From: Mycolicibacterium fortuitum subsp. fortuitum
GTDB lineage: Bacteria > Actinomycetota > Actinomycetes > Mycobacteriales > Mycobacteriaceae
NCBI RefSeq assembly: GCF_022179545.1
Contig: NZ_AP025518.1
Span: forward strand, 6,138,001-6,202,000
Direction: 5' to 3'
Length of the DNA: 64,000 nt
Of this stretch, positions 58,790 through 64,000 are shown piece by piece. The translations under genes and the position numbers were made by a program. The notes beneath the pieces are model-generated. The model saw nothing but the letters and a program-made list of their open reading frames with translations, did no database searches and was not told the origin of the DNA. How positions within the stretch are numbered: position 1 is the first letter of the stretch; each line of letters opens with the position of its first letter.

Positions 58790-59590
58790 ATCGTGCCACC
58801 CGTCTGCCACCTCGCCGGCCATATCGGCAATGGCATCGGAAACAGTTCCATCGAGGCACGCACGCAGCGTCTCGGCATCTAGCGGTTCGGCATAACCCGC
58901 ATCGTCGGGCGCGTACAGGTAGTCGCCGTCACCGTCGACCGTGACCCAGTACCGAGTCGAACCGGAGAGCGACTGCACTGTCCCGATCGCTGCGACGTCA
59001 CGCGCGTCCACCATGTGGACGGGCGGACCGTCCGACTCAGCATGTGGGATCTGGAAGCCGAAGTCGTCATATTCGTCGACCGCCTCCGGTGGTGGGCCCG
59101 GAAGGCGATCGTCCAGGCCTACCACCGAGATACGCAGATGGGAACCGGCACCGGCCAAGCCGACCGAATCAGCGATCACCGCGCCCACGGCCCCCGGTGA
59201 TACCGCGTAGACGTCGACGGCGTCGACGCCATCAGGGTCACTGCGCTGCACCGCGACAAACCCTGAGTCACCGGCCAGCAGGCCGTTAAACCGAAGATCG
59301 GGTGTGTCCCGATCGGAGAGGCTGACGACCCGACAACCGACGCAAACATCGGCCCGCACAAAGGCTTCTACCCACGCTCGGATACCGGTGAGGTCACCAC
59401 CGTTGAGCCGATCTTCGATCGCCCCCACTTCTCTGGTGAGCAGCCACACCGATCCCACCGGTCGGCTACGGCCCAACGGATAGGGCAACATGTCGCGTCC
59501 GTACAGCTCGCACGCCGCCTCAAGGTCAACCACCGCGATGGTGCCGACCGCGTCCAGCGACTCTGTATCGAGACTCGGCGCATCCGTCAT
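58769..59590 (-). CDS. EspG-like ESX chaperone
   Basis: 273 residues from the ATG at 59590; an ATG nine bases upstream is the alternative. The order of elements fits the EspG family: an N-terminal strand-helix (VDLEAACELYGRDMLPYPLG), a central strand pair with GDSGFVAVQRSDPDG, VYAVSPGAVGAVIADSVGLAGAG, and a C-terminal RYWVTVDGDGDYLYAPDDAG followed by a helix. EspG proteins hold PE-PPE or related ESX substrates soluble until secretion. Its place beside cassette 1, on the opposite strand, supports the link. The assignment rests on pattern, not on a search. Confidence 0.55.
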   Translation of the reverse strand: MTDAPSLDTESLDAVGTIAVVDLEAACELYGRDMLPYPLGRSRPVGSVWLLTREVGAIEDRLNGGDLTGIRAWVEAFVRADVCVGCRVVSLSDRDTPDLRFNGLLAGDSGFVAVQRSDPDGVDAVDVYAVSPGAVGAVIADSVGLAGAGSHLRISVVGLDDRLPGPPPEAVDEYDDFGFQIPHAESDGPPVHMVDARDVAAIGTVQSLSGSTRYWVTVDGDGDYLYAPDDAGYAEPLDAETLRACLDGTVSDAIADMAGEVADGWHDSVGWDE

Positions 59591-59743
59591 GGATGACATT
59601 CTGGCAGCTTGCTGTGAGTTTCCCGGGGACGTTCTCTGGGCCCTCAGGTCGCAGACCTTGTGCTCCACATCACATCGGGGAATGGTGGAGAGCAGGTCCG
59701 GCGGGCCGCAGCGGGGCGTCCCGGGGACTCCAGGAGGAATGCC

Positions 59744-61924
59744 ATGGCGGACAAGACTCATTCGGCCGGCAACGGGGCTGTTCCCACCGCGGACAGCCCC
59801 GCCGCCATTCGTAACGTGGTGCTCGTCGGCCCGTCCGGCGCGGGCAAGACCACGCTTGTGGAAGCGCTTCTGGTCGCCGCCGGTGTGCTGACACGTGCTG
59901 GCGCAGTGGTCGACGGCACGACGGTATGCGATTTCGACGAGGCGGAGATCGGCCAGCAACGCTCAGTCGGGCTGGCGCTGGCTCCGCTGCAGCACAACGG
60001 GATCAAGGTGAATTTGATCGACACTCCCGGTTACGCCGATTTCGTCGGTGAGTTACGCGCAGGGTTGCGTGCCGCCGATTGCGCGTTGTTCGTCATCGCC
60101 GCGAATGAGGACATCGACGAGCCGACGAAGGCGCTCTGGCAGGAATGCGCGGCGGTGGGGATGCCACGGGCGGTGGTGATCACCAAGCTCGATCACGCGC
60201 GGGCCAATTACGCCAATGCGCTGGCCGGCGCCCAGCAGGCCTTCGGAGACAAGGTGGCGCCGCTGTACTTCCCCGCGGGTGAGGGAGTCATCGGTCTGCT
60301 CACCCGCACCTACTACTGCTACAGCGGCGGCACCCGCACCACCCGGCCGCCTGACGGCGCATACGACGACGAGATCGCCGAGCTTCGCGGCTCTCTCATC
60401 GAGGGCATCATCGAGGAGTCCGAGGACGAGACGCTGATGGAGCGCTACCTCGGCGGCGAGGACATCGACGAGGCGGTGTTGATCGCCGATCTGGAGAAGG
60501 CCGTGGCCCGCGGCTCGTTCTTCCCCGTGATCCCGGTGTGCAGCGGATCTGGCGTCGGCACGCTGGAGCTCCTGGAGATCGCCACTCGCGGCTTTCCGTC
60601 ACCGCCGGAACATCGGCTGCCTGAGGTGTTCGCCGCCAGCGGCGCTTCCCGCAAGCCGATGGACTGCGATCCCTCCGGGCCGCTGCTGGCCGAGGTGGTG
60701 AAGACGACGTCAGATCCCTACGTCGGCAGGGTCAGCTTGGTCCGGGTCTTCTCCGGCACCATCAGGCCCGACGCCACCGTGCATGTGTCGGGCCATTTTT
60801 CTGCGTTCAACGGTTCGGCGGCGCCGTCGGGGTCGCAGGTGCACGCCGACTCAGGCTCGATCGCCGGCCACGCCGACCACGACGAGGATGAGCGCATCGG
60901 CACTCTGTCCTTCCCGCTGGGCAAGCAGCAGCGCCCGGCCCCGTCGGTGGTGGCGGGCGACATCTGCGCCATCGGGCGGCTCAGCCGGGCCGAGACCGGA
61001 GACACGTTGAGCGACAAGGCCGATCCCCTGGTGCTGCGCCCATGGACGATGCCCGATCCGTTGCTACCGATAGCGGTTCAGCCGCGCGCCAAGACCGACG
61101 AGGACAAGCTCTCGGTCGGGTTGCAGCGGCTGGCCGCCGAAGATCCCACCCTGCGCATCGAGCAGAATCCTGAGACCCACCAGATCGTGCTGTGGTGCAT
61201 GGGCGAGGCGCACGCCGGGGTGGTGCTCGATGCGCTGTCGCGACGCTACGGGGTGTCGGTGGACACCGTCGAGCTGCGGGTACCACTGCGAGAAACGCTC
61301 GGCGGCAAGGCGAAAGGACACGGCAGGCACGTCAAACAGTCCGGCGGGCACGGGCAGTATGCGGTCTGCGACATCGAGGTCGAGCCGCTGCCGGAGGGCA
61401 CCGGTTTCGAGTTCGTGGACAAGGTCGTCGGTGGATCGGTACCGCGCCAGTTCATTCCGAGCGTCGAGAAAGGTGTGCGGGCCCAGATGGAGAAGGGGGT
61501 CGGTTCAGAGGTCGGGTATCCCGTCGTCGACATCCGGGTGACGCTGGTCGACGGCAAGGCGCACAGTGTCGACTCTTCGGACTTCGCGTTCCAGATGGCC
61601 GGGGGGCTGGCGTTGCGGGAAGCGGCGGCGGCAGCCGGCGTCAACCTGCTCGAGCCGATCGACGACGTGACCGTGCAGGTGCCCGACGACCTGGTGGGCT
61701 CGGTGATGAGCGATCTGGCGGCCCGGCGAGGCCGCGTGCTGGGCACCGACAAGGCCGACGAGGGTCGGACCGTCGTGAGAGCCGAGATCCCCGAGGTCGA
61801 ACTGACCCGTTACGCGATCGACCTGCGGTCGCTCTCGCACGGCGCTGGGACGTTCACTCGCCAGTTCGCCCGCTACGAGCCCATGCCCGAGTCAGCCGCG
61901 GCCCGGGTGCGCCGCTCGGCGTAG
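59744..61924 (+). CDS. fusA2: elongation factor G homologue EF-G2
   Basis: 726 residues from the ATG at 59744 with AGGAGGA upstream. Domain order of EF-G: GTPase with GPSGAGKTT, DTPGYADF and TKLD, then domains II-V (QSGGHGQYAVCDIEVEP in domain IV). The motif DTPGH of true EF-G is DTPGY here, so the catalytic His is missing; mycobacterial EF-G2 has been described as lacking ribosome-dependent GTPase activity, which agrees. It cannot replace fusA. In M. tuberculosis (Rv0120c) it is next to the Rv0121c-type PPOX gene. Confidence 0.93.
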   Translation: MADKTHSAGNGAVPTADSPAAIRNVVLVGPSGAGKTTLVEALLVAAGVLTRAGAVVDGTTVCDFDEAEIGQQRSVGLALAPLQHNGIKVNLIDTPGYADFVGELRAGLRAADCALFVIAANEDIDEPTKALWQECAAVGMPRAVVITKLDHARANYANALAGAQQAFGDKVAPLYFPAGEGVIGLLTRTYYCYSGGTRTTRPPDGAYDDEIAELRGSLIEGIIEESEDETLMERYLGGEDIDEAVLIADLEKAVARGSFFPVIPVCSGSGVGTLELLEIATRGFPSPPEHRLPEVFAASGASRKPMDCDPSGPLLAEVVKTTSDPYVGRVSLVRVFSGTIRPDATVHVSGHFSAFNGSAAPSGSQVHADSGSIAGHADHDEDERIGTLSFPLGKQQRPAPSVVAGDICAIGRLSRAETGDTLSDKADPLVLRPWTMPDPLLPIAVQPRAKTDEDKLSVGLQRLAAEDPTLRIEQNPETHQIVLWCMGEAHAGVVLDALSRRYGVSVDTVELRVPLRETLGGKAKGHGRHVKQSGGHGQYAVCDIEVEPLPEGTGFEFVDKVVGGSVPRQFIPSVEKGVRAQMEKGVGSEVGYPVVDIRVTLVDGKAHSVDSSDFAFQMAGGLALREAAAAAGVNLLEPIDDVTVQVPDDLVGSVMSDLAARRGRVLGTDKADEGRTVVRAEIPEVELTRYAIDLRSLSHGAGTFTRQFARYEPMPESAAARVRRSA

Positions 61925-61950
61925 TTGGTCTCCGGCAGGCCGCGTTCGCG

Positions 61951-62064
61951 AGAGATGGCAGCCAGACAGCGCTGCTGCGCGTGAAATACCCTCAATACCA
62001 ACGTGTTGTGCTCGACTCGTCGATCGTGACGATCGCAGTGACGAACTGTCCCCGTCGCGGCTAA
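61951..62064 (+). pseudogene. remnant of the 3' end of the PPOX gene
   Basis: An open frame to the stop at 62064 reads ALLRVKYPQYQRVVLDSSIV and VTIAVTN, collinear with [20 protein letters not shown] and VITVEVTH at the end of the intact PPOX gene (54597-55016). The rest of that gene is missing. It sits just before ESX cassette 2, exactly where the intact gene sits before cassette 1, so it marks the left end of the duplicated segment. Confidence 0.82.
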
Positions 62065-62086
62065 TTGGTGACCATCACGCTCCCGA

Positions 62087-62101
62087 GACTCCACTAGAGT
62101 C
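62087..62101. promoter_or_regulatory. inverted repeat upstream of ESX cassette 2
   Basis: GACTC-CACTA-GAGTC lies 40 bases before the cassette 2 start. It differs from the palindrome of cassette 1, so the two cassettes may be controlled separately. Confidence 0.3.
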
Positions 62102-62141
62102 GTTACCGATACAGCAAAAGCACAGTTAAGCGGGGTTTGGG

Positions 62142-62426
62142 ATGGAAGTTGATCCTGGCATACTTCGGGCCTTCGCCAGTCAGGTGGACATCTCATCCGG
62201 ATTGATTCGCGAGGCTGATGTCGGGACCAAGGTCTCAACCGCCGCGGACGGTCTGGCCGGATCGACCACGCAGTGGGCGGCGCAACTCGTCGGCGCACAC
62301 GTGAAAGAGGTTGCTGACAAGATTGCCACCAATGTCACCAGCATGGGTACCGCGGTACACGGTGCGGGCAACGCCTACGAGGTCAGCGACGCCGACTTGG
62401 CCGGTAGCTTCGGAAAAATCTTCTGA
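62142..62426 (+). CDS. EspC-like ESX substrate, cassette 2
   Basis: 94 residues, 74 identical to the cassette 1 protein by hand count. The STTQWAAQLVG and YEVSD motifs are preserved, including the YxxxD signal. Changes are spread evenly and conservative, so both copies are probably functional. Three bases separate it from the next gene, as in cassette 1. Confidence 0.8.
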   Translation: MEVDPGILRAFASQVDISSGLIREADVGTKVSTAADGLAGSTTQWAAQLVGAHVKEVADKIATNVTSMGTAVHGAGNAYEVSDADLAGSFGKIF

Positions 62427-62429
62427 TCC

Positions 62430-63761
62430 GTGTTGCCTTCCCGCCCCCGGCTAGAACGCTGGAATCCCGATTCTCTGACACCCGCTGGCCAGTCGGTCGA
62501 GACCACAGGTGCGTCCGTCGGCTTAGCGGTTACACGCATCAACGACAAGCTGAAGACGATGCCGGAAACCAAGTCGTGGTCAGGCAACGCTCACAACGCC
62601 GCCGTAGACATGTTCGGACGGGCCAAAGGTCAGACCGACGCTTTCTCGACATTGACCAAGGCAATCGGCGGCGCACTCATCGGTAGCTCCGATCCGATCG
62701 CCAGGACTCAAAAGGCCCTATTGAACAAGGCGGAGCAAATCGATCGCGGCGGCCAGCTGCATGTGAGTGATCAATGGGTGGTCCTGATCACCGGCGGAGA
62801 AATGACTGCTGAACAGGCAGCCGCCCTGGAGAAGCGAGCTCAGGCCGAGCAGGCCGATGTCAACGAGTTGCTGAAGCTCGTGGGTGCCGCGGACGACGCT
62901 GCTTCCGCGAAACTGATAGCTGCGGCGAAACTCCGCGCACCCGACCCGAACAACCCACGCGACATCATTACCGCAATGGGGAAACCCGTAGACGAAGTCC
63001 CCAACCCAGCCTCAGGCGAGGGACAAATGCAGCAGGCTGTTATCCGTGACGCAGAAATGGAACAACAGGTTCGGGAAACGAAGGTTGAGACGAAGTACGA
63101 CCCCGTGACCGGCGCGGAAGTCTCCACAATTACAACTATCTATAAGCAGAATGGCAGCAAAGATGTGATCGAGGTTCACTCAAAATCATATTTTGACGAT
63201 CGGGAGCCGGCCACCATTAATGAGAACTATGACAAAAATGGGAACCTAGTCGCCAAAACCGAATTTGTTAAATACAAAGATTGGGCACCTTATGGAATGG
63301 GGGGTGCCGAAGTGATGACGACCACGTACCCAGACAAAACGTCAGCGACCGTGACTCAATATCCGGACGGCCGCAAGCTCGCTACGGTAACGAGACCGGG
63401 CGGCGTCCCGCAAGACGTTCCCCTCAACGTCTTTAGCCATCCCGCCCTCGCCGCGACCAGCAACGGCCTCAGCGGATTGGAAAAGCTGAAAGATGCGCAT
63501 GATTTTGTAAAAGCGGGCGGAAAATACGGCGGCCCCGCAGTTAGTTTTGCGACAGCATTATGGGATGTCACTGCGGCAGGATCCGATTTCCAAAGATGCG
63601 TGGCTATCGCAGAAGGCGCCACTTCACTGACCGCTGGCGTCCTCGGAGGTATTGTGGCTTCACCCAGCACTCCCGCCGGAGCCATCGCAGTGTCGTATAT
63701 CGCGAGTACCGGCGGGCAAGCTCTAGGCAACTGGCTCGGGAATACTTTCTGTCCACGATGA
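62430..63761 (+). CDS. EspA-like WxG-domain protein, cassette 2
   Basis: 443 residues, GTG start. Same architecture as the cassette 1 protein: PSRPRLERWNPDSLTPAGQS, WxG in KSWSGNAHNAA, helical part, beta-rich middle and glycine-rich C-terminus (TAGVLGGIVASPSTPAGAIA) ending in GNWLGNTFCPR. The N-terminal third and the last 30 residues are the best conserved; the middle has diverged strongly and is notably AT-rich, around 63.1-63.3 kb. ATGA overlap with the following membrane gene. Confidence 0.72.
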   Translation: MLPSRPRLERWNPDSLTPAGQSVETTGASVGLAVTRINDKLKTMPETKSWSGNAHNAAVDMFGRAKGQTDAFSTLTKAIGGALIGSSDPIARTQKALLNKAEQIDRGGQLHVSDQWVVLITGGEMTAEQAAALEKRAQAEQADVNELLKLVGAADDAASAKLIAAAKLRAPDPNNPRDIITAMGKPVDEVPNPASGEGQMQQAVIRDAEMEQQVRETKVETKYDPVTGAEVSTITTIYKQNGSKDVIEVHSKSYFDDREPATINENYDKNGNLVAKTEFVKYKDWAPYGMGGAEVMTTTYPDKTSATVTQYPDGRKLATVTRPGGVPQDVPLNVFSHPALAATSNGLSGLEKLKDAHDFVKAGGKYGGPAVSFATALWDVTAAGSDFQRCVAIAEGATSLTAGVLGGIVASPSTPAGAIAVSYIASTGGQALGNWLGNTFCPR

Positions 63762-64000
63762 AGTCCACCGTTCGACTGCAGTTAATCTTCCTCTGCATCC
63801 TGTTCACGAGTGTAAGCCTTTTTGTCGCCGGCTGGGCCTTCATCTGCCTAATTAGCGGAAGCTATCTGGCTGCATTAGTTTCACTCGGTGCAGCCATCTG
63901 GAGTTTCGATATCGCCTTTCAAATGGCATACGTGACTTCAGAACACGTACGACCGCGGATAGCATACGGCACGACGGGTACTGTGCTCAGACCGCAAAAA
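63758..64000 (+). CDS. membrane protein of cassette 2, 3' end outside window
   Basis: 81 residues visible. Two transmembrane helices and then RPRIAYGTTGTVLRPQK, aligned with RPRVEYGSEGTKIRPQR of the 250-residue protein at 56685-57437. It overlaps the preceding stop (ATGA) and continues past the window. By analogy a propeller lipoprotein gene should follow. Confidence 0.7.
   Translation, partial: MKSTVRLQLIFLCILFTSVSLFVAGWAFICLISGSYLAALVSLGAAIWSFDIAFQMAYVTSEHVRPRIAYGTTGTVLRPQK

Noticed and set aside
55402..63761. Polymorphic toxin with variable C-terminal toxin domain
   Set aside because: The two copies keep the same C-terminus and vary in the middle, the opposite of polymorphic toxins; no nuclease or NADase motif is visible.

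Overview
The window reads as chromosomal DNA of a high-GC mycobacterium, most likely a fast-growing Mycolicibacterium. The evidence is the gene content: actinobacterial GltB/GltD, a Dps with a basic tail, TreS-maltokinase, CYP138 next to MsrA and a TetR regulator, FusA2 (the EF-G2 type), F420-type PPOX flavin proteins, PncA, a DUF222/13E12-HNH protein and several ESX (type VII secretion) accessory families. Genes are dense, ATGA/GTGA stop-start overlaps are common, and several genes look leaderless. I found no rRNA, tRNA, CRISPR array or intact insertion sequence.

Layout. 1-1.8 kb: the end of an EspH-like ESX gene, coupled to a membrane-anchored beta-propeller-like protein. 1.8-9.7 kb: a GT87 mannosyltransferase, then gltB-gltD (glutamate synthase). 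9.7-16.8 kb: a copper-type P1B ATPase under a CsoR/RicR-like operator, a hotdog thioesterase, aqpZ, an MBL hydrolase, dps, an AlkA-like glycosylase, DUF427 and SRPBCC genes. 16.8-19.2 kb: a DUF222-HNH gene, a degenerate frameshifted gene and a small secreted protein. 19.2-25.2 kb: a methyltransferase, an SDR/SnoaL pair behind a KstR-type box, a lipoprotein, msrA, and cyp138 with its divergent TetR. 25.2-29.1 kb: a second TetR beside a glycosyltransferase-methyltransferase-toroid operon; both carry the same palindrome. 29.1-35.2 kb: a PPOX protein, a C39-like cysteine peptidase, a small secreted protein, a double DUF427 protein, and a tightly overlapping four-gene membrane/cupredoxin operon of unknown function. 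35.2-50.2 kb: pncA, an enoyl-CoA hydratase, glgX, a MarR-ABC exporter operon, a paired acyl-CoA dehydrogenase locus, an MFS transporter, treS-mak, an HTH protein, a HugZ-like protein and pyrE. 50.2-54.0 kb: a complete ABC importer. 54.1-64 kb: a small secreted protein, a PPOX gene, ESX cassette 1, an EspG-like gene, fusA2, a remnant of the PPOX 3' end, and ESX cassette 2, which runs off the window.

The most unusual content is a repeated ESX-associated module: a 94-aa EspC-like protein, a ~430-aa WxG-bearing EspA-like protein with a glycine-rich hydrophobic C-terminus ending in TFCPR, a four-TM membrane protein, and a beta-propeller-like lipoprotein. Cassette 1 is complete. Cassette 2 is a diverged copy preceded by a scar of the upstream neighbour gene, which indicates segmental duplication across fusA2. 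A paralogous propeller coupled to an EspH-like gene sits at the left edge, and an EspG-like gene sits beside cassette 1. Together they suggest an uncharacterised type VII secretion substrate/receptor system spread over several loci.

Regulatory readings made directly from sequence: a duplicated 47-bp ECF-type promoter block before two unrelated small secreted proteins; a shared GGACA-NN-TGTCC palindrome tying the second TetR to the glycosyltransferase operon; a perfect KstR consensus; a CsoR/RicR-like operator on a leaderless copper ATPase gene; a GGTAC repeat cluster between cyp138 and its TetR; and a hairpin over the ribosome binding site of the HTH gene near 48.2 kb.
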